Notes: a model not told the origin generated them from the sequence alone. Numbered from the stretch's first letter, positions 10,862 through 23,500 are shown. The stretch is DNA of 64,000 nt from Orientallactaga sibirica (GCA_036365145.1 JAEOAD010000018.1:7768001-7832000); one strand, 5' to 3'. Program-made: numbers and translations.

Positions 10862-11394
10862 ATTCAGCTTTTTGAAGAGTCTCCATACCTGTTTTCACAG
10901 TGGCTGTACCAACAGTGGATGAGGGTTTCTCTTTCTCCACATCCCAGCCAACATTTGTTGTCATTTGATTTTCTGATGATAGCCATTCTGACTGGAGTGA
11001 AATGAAACCTCGTCATTTTGATTTATATTTCCTTGCTAGCTAAGGATACTGAACAACTCTTTAAGTGTTATTGGCCATTTGTATCTCTTCCTTTGAGAAC
11101 TCTCTGTTCAATTCCCTGACCCATTTTTTGAGTGTATTGCTTGATTTTTTTTGTTGTTTAGCTTTTTGAGTTCTTTGTAGATTCTAGAAAGTAAACATTT
11201 GTTGGATTTATAGCTGGTGAAGATTTTCTCCCATTCTCTAGGTGGTCTATTCACTCTGTTCATGATTTGTTTATCTGTACAATAGTTTTTAGTTTCATTA
11301 GGTTTCAATGGTTAAGAGTTTGTCTAGTTCTCTGGGCCACTGGGATCTTATTCAGAAAGTCTTTTCCTGTACCTATATCTCCCTATTTTTTCAT
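10862..11394 (-). mobile_element. L1 ORF2 3' segment, inverted half of a twin-primed L1
   Basis: On the minus strand this encodes a decayed L1 ORF2 C-terminal segment. Plus-strand landmarks are cagtggctgtaccaacagtg, ttctccacatcccagccaac, gatagccattctgactggag and tggtctattcactctgttca. Read in L1 sense, it ends with the codons for 'caaaaagctgaa', immediately before the position where the following sense segment starts. The junction is near 11395. Confidence 0.85.
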
Positions 11395-12575
11395 AAACAT
11401 CTAAAAATTGAACTACCATTAGATCCAGCTATACCACTTTTGTGTGTATACTCTAATGACTGTACTATTTACTATAGAGACACTTGCTCAGCCATATTCA
11501 CTGCTGCTCTATTCACAATAGCTAGGAAGTAGAACCAGTCAAGATTCCCATCAACAGATGAGTGGTTAATGATGTGGCACATATACACAGTGATAAAGAA
11601 AAATGAAATAATGAACTTTTCAAGGAAATGGATGGACACGGAAAAAATCATGCCAAGTGAGATTACACAAGCTCAGAAAGACAAAGTCTGCATGTATCCT
11701 TTCATATTTGATTCCTGATCTGAAGCAACATGAGTAGATTGTGAGCAGTAGTAAGCAGGAGTATTGACATGGAACTAGAATGAAGCCAGGATAAGGGGGA
11801 CATATGGATGAAGAGGCTACTGGACAGGCATGCCAAGGGACAGGAGAAAGAAGAAAGAATACAGGGGGTAAAAGGTCTTTAGGAGGGGTAGGAAGAAGGG
11901 AGGGTAGGGGAAATTACACAAAACTATGACAAAATAAATTAGTACCATAGAAAATTTCTTCCTGTATAGCATTCTACAAAATTTAATCTTTAATAAGAGG
12001 TGAGGGGATGGCCCATACAGATGTGCCCTGTAGAAGGTGTAGAATGCTAAATCCTAAAGCCATGAGCTCTTGCTGGTATATACTAGGGCCAGAATTGGGA
12101 TAGCCCCCACAGTGAGCTGTTGGCCAGAGAGACCAGTGAGGCTCCCAAAACAATGCAGGCCATTGCCAAAGTACTTGGTTACCTGACATAGCTAAAGATA
12201 AGACCTTATTGCTGAAGACTCCACAGCCTCTGGTCCCAGGACATTGAGAAATCATATTGAAACTTAGAGGGAAACCAGTTCCCTTGTGGCTACCCTCATA
12301 ATGCTGAAAAGTGCTGTGGGAGCTGCTGGGGGATAATGGTCACCAACAGCATGAATAAGCAAGAGATCCTGCAAACTACAAAATTAACCATCTGGGCAAG
12401 AAGTACACACCTGTGCAATAGTGGCTAATAGTCTATGTGGGTAACTAACTGTTCTCAGATTGGACATAAGGCCCAACTCATACCTAGTACTGAAAGCTAA
12501 GTCAGAATCCCATGAATAGAAAACTCATAGGCTCCAGAGAGAAGCCTTCACTGTTCTTTGGCAATGAAGAATGGA
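11395..12575 (+). mobile_element. L1 ORF2 end and 3'UTR, sense half
   Basis: Starts ctaaaaattgaactaccatt agatccagc, encoding LKIELPLDPAIPLL-like L1 ORF2 residues, then acatatacacagtgataaag and a gaagccaggataaggggg 3'UTR start. The 3'UTR continues with aaattagtaccatagaa, taataagaggtgagggg and gcccccacagtgagctgttg. Equivalent 3'UTR blocks are at 48500-49808 and 60590-60925. It resumes at 13796 after a nested insertion. Confidence 0.82.
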
Positions 12576-13795
12576 GAAGCACATCAAAAATTTCTTTTTT
12601 TTAAATTTATATTATTCTGATTTTACATTCATAGTATTGGTTCCATTATCCTCCTCCCTGTCTTCCCTCTTCCAAAGGTACCCTCATCAATGGGGAATGT
12701 GGATCATGCATTGTGGGGGCCGTCAAGAGTTCTGGGGGGTAGGCCCCAGTCTCTGTGCTTAATGCCCCAATTTGTGACTCTAACAATCTTTCTGCCCCCT
12801 CTTCCACAAGTTTTCCTGAGCCACGTTGGGGTCATTTTAGTTCTGCTTCAGTGATGAGGTTTTGGGAGCCTCTGTGTCTCTGGATATCTGGCTTAGTTGG
12901 AGTTGGATGTTCTCTGTGTTTATCTCCTTCAACCTTTTTCTGGTGTCGTGATCACCATGAACGCTGTATTCTTGCCCTTCCCCTGCATTGTTCTATGGTT
13001 TCAGCTGGGGCCCTGGTGAGGTGCGATTAGCTGATCCTCCCTTCAGGTTGGTTGTCCATCTGAAAAAAGATAAGCAAATTCTCCAATGGAGAGAGAAGTT
13101 AGTACTAGATAGAAGGGATGACCATATATGTTTTGGAGGGAATTTTATATGCATCGGCTCTCTTCTAGCCCACATTTGGAGGTATCTTGATCTTGGAGAC
13201 TGAGCTTATTTTGTGTACCTGGTTTTGACTTATTTCCCAGTTCCAGCAATATGTTCCATTCCACTGAGTGGATCTATTAGCCAAATCAAGAGCAGCTGGT
13301 TATCCACCATGGCTGTTTGCCACTACTGCACTTGTATGAGCATTATGTCAGGTTGTTACCTACTGGGTATCTTAGTCTGCAAGTTGTTTGGACCAATGTC
13401 AGACATTTTCCCCCAGTTGCTCATGTAGCACCCTCTGGTACTAGACTAGCTAACTGTCTGGGGTATGACCCTCTTCCAGATTCTGGCCAGGTCTCTCTGT
13501 GTTTGGTCTCACACACGTATGCTGTCTTCGACAGTAGGATCTTACCATTAACTTTTAGTGGGTCTCCAAGAACTCTGACAGAAGTCTGTCTTTTTTGGGA
13601 AACCTTGTAGGTGTCTCGGATCAACAGCTCATTGTGGAAGTTAACTCCGTGCTGACACTGGGAGTTATAAGTCTGCACCTAGGAAGGTGAGGGAAGAAAG
13701 AGATAGATAATATAAAAGAGAAAGTGAGTATAGAGAGGAGAGGGAGGGAGAGAGAAGGAGAGAGAGAGACAGAAGAGAAAGAGAAGCAGGACAAG
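12576..13795 (-). mobile_element. Nested antisense L1-type 3'UTR fragment
   Basis: A poly(T)-like run (12594-12601) opens the block. It then runs in reverse complement to the segment at 58262-58950: gacagaagtctgtc...gggaaaccttgtagg here matches the reverse of cctacaaggtttcccaaaag there. Matching islands include tcttaccattaac and cctctgtgtctctgg. The host 3'UTR aligns across the block, with aagcct...ttc before it and ttcatg...tatgc after it, as in 49255-49355. So this is an insertion. A GA-rich tract fills 13680-13790. Several 60-100 codon open frames here are incidental. Confidence 0.65.
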
Positions 13796-14395
13796 ATTAG
13801 GGTTAGCCTTCATGATGCTATATGCTTATCCTCTTTAATTTAAACTGCTTTCACTCTTGGTTGAAGGATCTATTTTATTTTACAGATGGCAGAGAATCCT
13901 GGGGAGATCCAGGATCCATCAATACAACAAGGAAAGATAGCCCCCTGCCTACCACTTCTACCACATCTTCCAAGGCCCGTGGGACAGAGGAAATAGCAAC
14001 ACGAGTACTGCTCTCATTGATAGTCTGAAAACCATCTCCAGGGACATGGTAACAGACACTATTGTCACTCAAAACCCATCAAAGCAGAAAACCAGAGGCC
14101 ACAAAGAACTCAACACTAAATCAGACTTCTAACACTATCATGGCTCAGGGAACATTGTGGAAGAAGGGTTGGAAAGATTTTAAGAGCCACAGGCTGGGTA
14201 AGGATATCCTGATGAATGGTCTACCCACCACAGAGACTGACACCTTCAGAACCTGATAGTGAATAACAATCACCCCACTGAAGAGGGACTCAATGAAATG
14301 GGGGCCAGAAGAGGGGGTGTAAGAGGATAACCTTTTTAAAAAGGCTTGATTATATTGTAGAATTCATTGTTTAATAATTAAAAAAACCACAATTT
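13796..14395 (+). mobile_element. L1 3'UTR distal part and tail
   Basis: Contains cagatggcagagaatcctgg, catggctcagggaacattgt and ggaaagattttaagagcc. It ends in ttaataattaaaaaaacc. The same 3' end motif, taataattaaaaaa, ends the L1 at 49808. A truncated copy of this block is at 56519-57057. Confidence 0.72.
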
Positions 14396-14646
14396 TAAAA
14401 ATAAATGTCCAGCTCAAAGAATCGAGCTAGTCATATGACAAAAAAGCAAAACTTACACATTTTGATTAGGAAAAAAAGGTGACTATAACTTTTAACAAAA
14501 TATCATTTCCTTATAGTTACTCCCTCATCTTTAGCCACATAGTAAAAATAAGAAGCAAGATTTGTCTTTCAAATGAAGATGGCAGACATATTCTGCGTGC
14601 CAGAAGACACACAGTATTTTGCAACCAACTGAAAATCTCGACAGTG

Positions 14647-14832
14647 TTCATATGATGGTTTGGATCAGATGTCATCCATAAACTCATGTGTTCTGAAAGC
14701 TAGCTTTCTCTACTATCATGAACCTTCCCCTCAAGACTGTAAGCTAAAATAGACAACTTAAGTCCCATAAGCTGTTTTTGGACACGTGCTTTACCTAGCA
14801 ACTGGAAGATAACTGCAACAGAAAAATAGCAA
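14647..14832 (+). repeat. MaLR LTR (rodent type), truncated
   Basis: tgatggtttggatcagatgt, cataaactcatgtgttctga, agactgtaagctaaaataga and ataactgcaacagaaaa are the LTR's start, middle and end in order, with central deletions. The last phrase is duplicated at 14807-14825 and 14830-14850. MaLR-like internal sequence follows directly. Confidence 0.7.
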
Positions 14833-16055
14833 ATGGAAGATAACTGCAACAGAAAATTGGTACCAGTGGAGTGGAGCTGTTCCTTCTAGAAACCTGACCC
14901 TGTGGCTTTTGGCCCTTTTGAACTGATTTGCAGATGGAATATGGAAGAATTTGGAACCTTTGTATAAGAGATGCCTTGCAGTGGTGAAGGTGGAGTTTGA
15001 TTGGTCATTTTTGTCAGAATTGAAAGATATAACTGAAGCAAGAACTGTGGACTGTGTACTTTGGTTTATGAAGGGAAGAGAACTTTGTCTAGACTGGGAT
15101 AGAGGCAGTTAATGTGGGAGGCTTATTGTATTCTTTCCATGTCTTCAGAACTTGAGAATTTGTGCTGGGTTGCATTGTATAGAAAAGGACTGGTGTGAGC
15201 AGATGGATATGACACAGAAAGAAATGAAGGTTTGGGGCTAGAGATAGTGCCTGTTCAGCTGCAATTGTTTGGAAGATTACAACCAATGAGATTGGGTCAG
15301 CTGGTCTGCATTAGGACAGCAGAAGAAATGTTTACCCTTTTAATGGACCCTGAATATTGAAGGAGTATCCTTCTCTTCAAGTTGGCTTTGTTCCCCTCTG
15401 GATTAATAAATGTGCATTGCAGTGAAGACCCCAGGAGACTTAGGACTATGGGATGACTTGCAAGGAAAGCTGCTGGTCGGGGATGGATGAGATAGAGAAA
15501 TTATCAACTGCAGAATCTCATTGGAATGTGTACAAATGTGGAGATGTAAATGGACAAGCAACATAAACTGTTCTTTATGGAGTCATGGCATTTGTATATC
15601 CTGCCCTGCTCGCCAACTCTGGCACCAAAAAGCATGATCATTCTTTAGGAAAGAAAGGTAAAAAGAAAAGGTGTAGTCACTAGGCATCATCACTCAGAGG
15701 TTATATCCAGAGTGCTAAAAATAAGGAAATTAAGTACAAGATCATTGTGAGTATGGAATCTCCTTGGCTCTTTAAGCTAGATTTTATCCTTCAGACAGGG
15801 CACTTGAAAGATTGTCTCTAAAAATCTGACCAGCTCAAGAAACATGAGTTAAAGATACTCAATCAGGGATTGCCCTACAAAATAGTCCAGCTGTGGTAAC
15901 TGCCAAGGATCAGGTTCAAACATTGCAGCTCTGTTAAAACTGATTCCAGGAATTAACCATGCATGAGACTTCTCAAGAGGGACTCTTGAAACTGGAAGGC
16001 AATGAATAAAGCCATTTCAAATTTTAGGGAAAGCAATTTCCAATTAAGAAAGCAA
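14833..16055 (+). repeat. MaLR internal region, decayed
   Basis: Starts gaaaattggtaccagtggag, the usual opening of a MaLR internal sequence, then tggaagaatttggaaccttt and taactgaagcaagaactgtg. This is a non-coding or gag-derived MaLR interior with many stops. The far end is uncertain and bases after ~15700 are weakly supported. Confidence 0.55.
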
Positions 16056-16125
16056 GTTTTGTGCATCAACTTAACTGGACTACAAAGTGCCCAGATATTT
16101 GATCACACCTTATTCTGGAGGTGTT
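16056..16125 (+). repeat. Old LTR/MER-type repeat, left part (split)
   Basis: gtgcatcaacttaactggac, then gtgcccagatatttgatcac and ttctggaggtgtt. This is the sense 5' part of a widespread mammalian repeat that usually reads gtcaacttgactgggc at this point. Its continuation is at 20178-20597, on the far side of an ERV. Confidence 0.65.
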
Positions 16126-16645
16126 ATTAGGCTTCTTCTAGAGGAACAGGACCAATAGAATGAATTTGTTTTATAAAGGGGATTTAGTAGATTAGTTTAC
16201 AGTATACAACTGGGCATGCTTGAGCATCTAGTTACCCAGTATCTCCACAAGGCTGGATGCCTCAGCAATCCCAATCTGACACTGAAGACCTGAAGGATTC
16301 TTGGAGAGATGACTGGTCTTCAGTCCATGTTGGAAGGCCAAGGAAACTTTTTCTAATATTTACAAAGGATGGTCAAAACAGGGTTGATACATGTATAAGC
16401 AAATAATGAGGACATCCAGACCAAAAACCAAACTCTAGTGAGTAGGTAGCATGGCCAGCCATGCAAAAAGGAACTGTGTTTTCTTGGAGCTTCTTTATAT
16501 ATAGTCCACCACAGGAAGGACTGCCCAGTGGAGAAAGGACTTCCTCTCTTATTTAATCCTTCCCTGAAACAATCACAGATACCCAAGAGGCATGTCTCTT
16601 GATTCCTATTCCAATTAAATTGACAGCAGAATTCAACCATCATAA
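16126..16645 (-). mobile_element. ERVL-like provirus, 3' LTR
   Basis: Paired with the LTR at 19712-20177. Shared islands include ctggatgcctcagcaatccc / ctggatgcctcaatagtccc, agcttctttatatatagt (a TATA-like box in reverse) and attcaaccatcataa / atttaaccatcacaa. Read on the minus strand it begins TTATGATGG. The 6-bp duplication GGTGTT flanks the whole provirus at 16120-16125 and 20178-20183. Confidence 0.75.
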
Positions 16646-17159
16646 ATCCCCCTCTTGTCAACTTGACACCAAATCATGTCTTTTTAAGTTTCTCCTTAAT
16701 TTCCAAATGAAGACAATAGCAAGGTAATAATTCCTCCTAACATGATATAACTATCACACATACTACTGGAAATGCACTAACCTTTCACTCCAAACACATG
16801 GATCAGTCCCTTGACTAAAGCTTAGTGTCTAATACCTAGTAATCTAAATATAAAAATAGTACTTAACTACTGATATTATCCCAACTAATGTTAATTATGC
16901 CACAAAGAAATACAGGAAAGAGAAAGAAAGGCATATTGTTATTCTTGTACATCTGCACAAATACTCTTAATAAATAGGACAAAAACACTCATGGCAATTA
17001 CAATTCTTATTTATGTAGCTGGTCACATGGCCTTAGCTGGTATTTGTAACTACACCCATTTTGTATTTCCATCACCCAAAGCATGCACCTCAGTAGGTCT
17101 TGGTTCTTTATGCCTTCATTCCTAAAGGGTCTGGGCCATTTATCACCCTTCCTTGATTG

Positions 17160-17811
17160 GGCTGTTGTAGTTTTTCACTGATCTTGGTTCTTTACCTTAA
17201 GGGGTGACTCATGCCTTCATTACTGAATAGTCTGGCCCAATTATCACGTTACCTTGATTGGGTTGTTTTACTTTCCCAATGAACTTGACCATAGGACATA
17301 ATATTAATAGAGGCCCTAAAGGATCTCCTAAACACCAGACATACTCACATTTAATGATGGACTGCTGCTGTGAAAGCCCAACTTTATGGCTTGGTATGTC
17401 AAATAATACCTAACTCTTAATGGGTATCTCAGATTTCTTGGTAACTTGATGGCCCATTGTCAAGCATTAAGTCTCCACTAAGGCCTAATAGCAGGCCAAG
17501 ACCAGTCTCTCAAAGGGAGAATAATTGTCTCCAGCTGACGGTAGGGCCATGCTCCAAAATCCCAGGAGCATCTGCTGTGATCCACCTATGAGGGCCTGCC
17601 AAAGGCTCCAAACAGCTACTTTTGAGGTACCTTTGGGAAAAGATGGGAGTAATTTAGTAGTAAAACTTTTTGGAGTTGTAGAAGGATCCTTCATTAAGGA
17701 GATCCATCCACTTCTGAATTCAGTGGCTTCTGGGTCTATAAAGTGGCTCAAGTCTGGAAATTGGTTAAGCGGCCATGATTCTCTGTTGCTATGATTCAAT
17801 GTAGCTTTCAT
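17160..17811 (-). pseudogene. Decayed ERVL-like pol (RT end / RNase H region)
   Basis: On the minus strand, 17811-17485 is open for 108 codons and carries VWSLWQALIGG, LGFWSMALPS and DNYSPFERLVLACY. This run resembles the RT/RNase H connection of ERVL-type pol. Downstream similarity continues past a stop and a frameshift (MGHQVT, then SHKVGLSQQQSIIK) to about 17160. The protease and most of reverse transcriptase are missing between this and the gag-like segment, so the provirus is internally deleted. Non-functional. No function in this genome can be inferred. Confidence 0.65.
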
Positions 17812-17871
17812 TCCTTTTCTCTGGAACTTTTCTTCTTATACATATCAAGCAAGAACTTAGTAGATTTTTAT

Positions 17872-19200
17872 TTATTTAACTTCTAGGAACACCGTGATTA
17901 ATAAACCAGCACCAAAGACACCACTGTGAACATTGCTGTGCTTATGCTGTCCACTACAGTAAATAAGCTCCCCTTGTCTTTGGTGACTTGATGCTGCCAC
18001 TTGGGCCTTATTACTCTGGGATCCAGTTACACTCATTGCATATAAATTACCTAATTCAGCAACTGTGGCTCCCACTGTAAGGTCTGCATCACATAGAAGA
18101 TCAGTCATTGGGATCTTCAAGTATGCTGGTGCTCTCCTCACAAACCTGTTTCTCATAATCTTTATTTTATATATAAATAAGACTTTAAAAAATATTTTAT
18201 TTTTTATGTATTTTAGAGAGAAAGAGGCAGATAGAGAGAGGGAAGGAGAGAGAAAGAATGGGCACACCAGGGCCTCTAGCCACTGTAAACAAAATCCAGA
18301 TGCATGCACCACCATGTGCATTTGGCTTATCGGGGTACTGAGAAATCAAACCTGGGTACTTTGGCTTCACAGGGAAGCAGCTTAGGTGCTAAGCCATCTC
18401 TCCAGCCCATGTTTCTCATAATCTTAGTGAAGGCAACATCTCTGGACCCTCCTGTTGCAGAGGGAAAGATGATTTTACATGGCAACTCCACTTCAGCATT
18501 CCAATTTCCTAAGCATTTTAATCCCTTTATCAACATTAAGCCTGGGGATATCAGGTAGCTCCAGTTCAGTCACAGTAGGCCATCATTTGGCCCATACTTC
18601 AACCAACTAATCAAACTCTTGGCACCTTTTATAACTGTACAAGCAGCAGTATTAAACTTAGGATCTCTGCTCAATGGATCCATATCAATAAACTCAGCCT
18701 GATCTAATTTTATATACCTCCCTACATTATCCCACACCCTTAAAATCTATTTCCACACATACTCCCTATTCTTCTGCTTGAATAAGTTAGAAAACACTTG
18801 AAATCCTTTAGGGGTGTATCACTGCTCATGTGTCACTTTCTGCTTTCTGAAACCTCACTTCTATGGGCCTGCTTAGTCTGGTTATAGATCTAGAGGCAAA
18901 GGTGGGTGGGCACTGAGGTTCGTTAGCATTATCTTGCTTGACATTTTCTTCAAGGGCAATCATTGCCTGTTCCATTAATGCAGGATTAATTTACTCAGGC
19001 AAGGGCAGATAAGGCAATACTTCAGGGAGTGGAAGTGAGATGTATCCACTGCTAACCATGGTGAGACTACTTCCTCAGACAAAATAAATCCATCAGAATC
19101 TGATAATTCCATGCCCCCAGCTTTAACAGGATCTTCCCACACATCTCCATCAAAAGTTACAGGATTCCACTCTTTTTCCAATCAATCCTTCACTTTAACT
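17872..19200 (-). pseudogene. Decayed ERVL/MaLR-type gag
   Basis: Minus-strand frames carry MEKEWNPVTFDGDVWEDP (19181-19128), a VWDNVGRYIKLDQAEFIDMD run near 18720, then MRNRFVRRAPAYLK and LLCDADLTVGATVAELGNLY (18155-18040). The order and spacing fit gag of ERVL/MaLR elements, which would form the virion core. Stops and frameshifts break the frame, and a DIP SINE (18164-18408) is inserted just upstream of the RNRFVRRAP segment. Non-functional. Confidence 0.6.
18164..18408 (-). mobile_element. DIP-type SINE inside gag remnant, with TSD
   Basis: Antisense tail (attttattttttatgtattt), GA-rich stretch, aatccagatgcatgcaccac body, and ctaagccatctctccagccc head. The 16-bp duplication TGTTTCTCATAATCTT lies on both sides (about 18148-18163 and 18409-18424). 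Confidence 0.92.
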
Positions 19201-19711
19201 GTTGATACCTTTTTGTGGCTAGGACTTGAACTTGCCTTATAAATCAGCTAATCATACAATGAAAGTCTGGGTTTAGTTTTCTGCCATTTTAGCCTTATGG
19301 CTACTGGAGAGAAGAATTTCTTCCAATACACACTTAAAAATCTTCAGACCATTTATGCGTATATTTTCCCTTGTTACTTTATCCAGAACTGCTAGCAGCA
19401 ACCAGCTAGCAACATTTTATTTCTTACTTTTCCACAAACACTTAAAAGTTGTATACTTAGCTACTAAATTCCTTTTTGCTCACAAGAGGTACATCAAGAT
19501 TATCAAGTATAATGCTCTCTAACAGTTCTTTAAAATATTCAAAACTAAACATAATAAAATACAATAAAGGAAATAACTAAGCACTTTATACCATGTATTC
19601 TCAATGTTCTCCTTACTACCATTAAAGCCTGTAGTATCACTAAAGGTCCAGATAACATCAAGCCCACTAGAGAAATACATTTTTATAGTTTTGCTTCTCT
19701 GGAACCACAGT

Positions 19712-20177
19712 CTCTATTAGTCAGGGTTCTCTACAGTATCAGAATTAGTTGACTGGAGTTTTATTATAAAGTCATTTATTCAGGTAGTTTATAGGATATG
19801 AGCTGGGCAGTCCAACAATAGCTATCTGTAGACTTGAGCACTGGGGAACCTAATAGCTGTACAGTCAACAAGCTGGATGCCTCAATAGTCCCAATATGGC
19901 ACTGAAAGATTTCTGGAGAGACCATTGGTCTGCAGTCCATTTTGGGAGGCCAAAAAAACTTGTTCCAATGTCTACAAAGATAATTGAAACAGTAGATGCA
20001 TGTATAAGCAGCCAGCTACAAAGCACTCACCAGTGAGTAGCATGGGTAGACAGGTGAAATTGGACTCTATTCTCCTGCAGCTTCTTTATATATAGTGTAC
20101 CATTGAAGGGTCACCAAAAGGCATGTATCTTGATTCCTAATCTGAGCAAGTTGATCACAGAATTTAACCATCACAAG
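19712..20177 (-). mobile_element. ERVL-like provirus, 5' LTR
   Basis: tctattagtcagggttctct through aatttaaccatcacaa. On the minus strand it starts TGTGATGGTTAAATTC and contains the reverse of the ttctttatatatag box. It is the partner of 16126-16645 and differs from it by many substitutions and indels, so the insertion is old. Confidence 0.75.
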
Positions 20178-20597
20178 GGTGTTTGAGGATAAGATTAATA
20201 TCCGCAACAGTAGACTAAAAAGCAGTTTGTCTTATCTAATGGGGTGGGCCTCATACCATCAATTGAAGGTATAAGTAGAATGAAAGGGCTTACCCACCAT
20301 TGAATAAAAGAGAATGTTTTCTACCTTGGAATTAGAGTATCAGTTTTCCCAACCTTTGAGTGGAAATGAACCTCTGGCTTTTCCTGTGACTTGAGTCTTC
20401 AAACAGGAAGTATACTGTTTGTGGAACCTTTGGGCTCAGACTAGATCTAAACCTTTGGGTTTCCTAGGTCTCTAGCTGGCTAACTCATCCTGAATACCGT
20501 GAGACATGTGAACCTTCATAATGATATGAGCCAACTCCATAAATAAATAAATAAATTCTATTTATCTTATTTCTCAGAACACTGACTGCTACACCAA
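20178..20597 (+). repeat. Old LTR/MER-type repeat, right part (split)
   Basis: Continues the element broken at 16125: ggtgtttgaggataagatta, then tggggtgggcctcataccat and caattgaaggtataagtag. Near its end is tttctcagaacactgactgc, preceded by an (AAAT)n run at 20538-20557. This explains the unrelated sequence on either side of the provirus. Confidence 0.65.
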
Positions 20598-23500
20598 TTA
20601 AAGCATAATGTATTCATTTGAAGTGAAAAGAAACTAATGACCTTGGTTCTCAAAAACAAAGTTACGTTCTTCCTTTCTTAGAAAATCAGAAAACTAGGTG
20701 CTTCATCAAGGAAAGCAGACCAAAAATTTAGAATCCATTGTATCCTTAGAAGGAGGGCATGGGAGGACATTAGCGGCAATTGCAGTACAACTGACCAACT
20801 AGATCTAACCAAAGGCTCCAAGAAAGACTTACAAGGTTATAAAAATAAAATGATAGATTCTTTTGTGTTTAGAGAAGATTTAACAAGTTTGAATGGAACT
20901 TAGAAGACACTTAATAATGAAATATATTTTTAATACCAATCATTTACCCAATCAGAATTAAAAATTTGACAATGGAAAGTATTTAACATATGCTACTTTA
21001 CTCAGCTGTTATAAATAACTTTGTTTTTAAAAAAAATATGGTATAAAAATAAACAACATTTAAACAGTTCTGACCAAGAATAATAGTAATTTTATGGGAT
21101 TCAACCCAATATCATAGAAAGTTGGAGCCATGAGTTGGTAATAATGGTACATGCTGGGTAAGAGGTAAAAGAGAGTTAAGTCTGGTTTCCCTAAGAGGAA
21201 ACAAGTCAGCCAGGCCTGAAGCTGAAAGAGTAAACATATTATATCCCAGTGTATGGAGGCAAATGTCTAAAGGAGCAACAAGAGATGGAAGCTGTTGATC
21301 TGAATGGTAAACATGGGGAAGGATGGCATTGCTCTTGTCTTATTTAGCTACATTTTCAAAGGATGTTGCCCATGTAACTATAATAAAACTTAAAATTCAC
21401 TTCAAGAGCAAAGAACAGCAGTATTAGAGAAAACTAAAAACCTTGCTCCTTATGTTGGAAGAAAGTAGTTAAAAGGTCTCATGTTTTGTGTAACCAAGGA
21501 AAGTTGAAACTGACTAGATTATCCAAGTGATTAACCAAAAGGAGTTCACAGTCAGTTTCACCTCATGATCTTGCACTGTACAATAAAAGTCTTGACAGCA
21601 AAGGGGCACATGTTTATATATACAAGAAGAACTTTCACCAAGAAGTGTAAATAGTCTGTAATATTTGAAGGAAACATTCATATAATAATTAAATCAAAAT
21701 GACTACCTGAACTAGACTAAACATTGATGAAGAATGCTAAAAGATTGGTTAAAAATTACTCATTATTTTACAAAAGTATGTTTTCCTTTATAATCAGTTT
21801 TAAATGTAAAACACATAAATGTAAACACCTAAAATGGGTTGGTGCTAATGCTACAATGTCTATGCTTAGCTGCTTTAACAAACAATTTATTTTCTATTTA
21901 AAACTCATAGTCAAGAGTGCAAATGGGCTTACTTAGTTCCCCACTTACTATGATTCTACAATTTCTATGGGTTTGCACTGCAGAATAGGAAGTAGGAGCC
22001 CACCTAATACAGAGTTTATTTAAAGTACATATAAGATATCCAGCTAAAAATAAATTTCCTTTTGGGAACTGGAATACTAAAAAATAAAACCTACAAAGAC
22101 ATTAAAAATACTATCAACACAAAGATGGTTTGGTAAGTCAGGAAAATGGTTAGTTGGTTGAGAACAATATTTACACTAAGAGATGATTTTCACCTTGACT
22201 TAGAGCATTTTAGATAGCCTACTAGGGACTAAATGCAGGCTATAGAAAGCCACAAAGTAGGGAATAAGTTATACACAGCAAGTATAGGTAACTAAGAAGT
22301 TTAATTGATAGGATAAGTAAAATGAGATAGTAGCAGAAAAATATGGGCAATGCAGACTTTTTGAATTAATATCAATTTTCTTTCTCATATATTTGAAAGC
22401 CTATCAATATGATCCCAAATGAAAGATCTACCTAAATGGGAGAGAAAGTGGTAGTAACAAAGGGAGGAAGGACTTAAGAAAGAGTTAAACATTCAACAGG
22501 CATTATCCAATTTCTTTTTCATAATATATATATACCCCATATTTCATATGAGGAAGTTGAGGTTAAAAGAGGAGAGTTAGAAGCAGAAACAAAATTCAAA
22601 ATCCATTGTGTCTGGGTCTCTAGAATAGAGTCTATGTGCCTGGGCCTCATGAATTTGCACCACACAGACAACACTGCTCTTAGACTGTCATTCTGTTCTT
22701 TTTCAAGCAGGGGGAAATTAGAAGATACCCATACCACTTGGTATTTATCCAACCAAAGCATTTCTAAATTGGCTGAGGAATATTTTAGGTCAGGACAGAA
22801 GACAACTATGGTCAAAAATGTTGGAAGCACAGTAAATGTGCAGAGAAATGCTTCCTGCTGGTCCCCTAAGCATCATACACCTTCAATGAGAATACACACA
22901 AAAATTTGCTTAACTAGAGGGGCCCCTTGGTATTTGTTATGTTTTTAAAACAAAGAGGAAGTCAACACAGACACAAACTATTAACACATCCGGCAGACCC
23001 ATTTACTTGTATATTTCTGAGCTGTTTCTCAGTCCTTGTTGAAGGTGCCCCTGAGACATCTCAACCAACACAATGAAAGGTGAAACTATACACAGCAGAT
23101 TTGTTAAACCAAACCAACACATTTAAAAGAAAATATCACTCTCCAATAGCACTGCCATTAGCTAACAATGTAATATTTATTAAGCACTGTACTGCCTGAA
23201 ATACCCTCTTGAAACTAATAAAGATTAGGAGGTAACAGCCATAGGAAATATGAATTTTCCTTTTGCAAATACAGACAGGGAGTTCTTTATGGTTTCACAT
23301 AAGCTAACATAGTGAATGCTCTCTCAGAGAATGTTCCTTTCCCACATCACCTTAATGCCACATCATTTAAGTCCATAGGGCCCTAGAGAAGTGTCATTCT
23401 ATATTGCCTGCCCTTCAGGTCTCATTCTAGCATATATATATCTTTCCTTTCAGGAAGTGGAAATAATTAGAAGTGAGTGAAGTTGAGATTCTTCAAGGAT

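Noticed and set aside
10805..11532. Small plus-strand genes
   Set aside because: The frames fall in L1 ORF2 read in both orientations around the inversion junction.
17872..18321. 149-codon minus-strand open frame as a gene
   Set aside because: It is a fusion of a DIP SINE with an ERVL/MaLR gag remnant.
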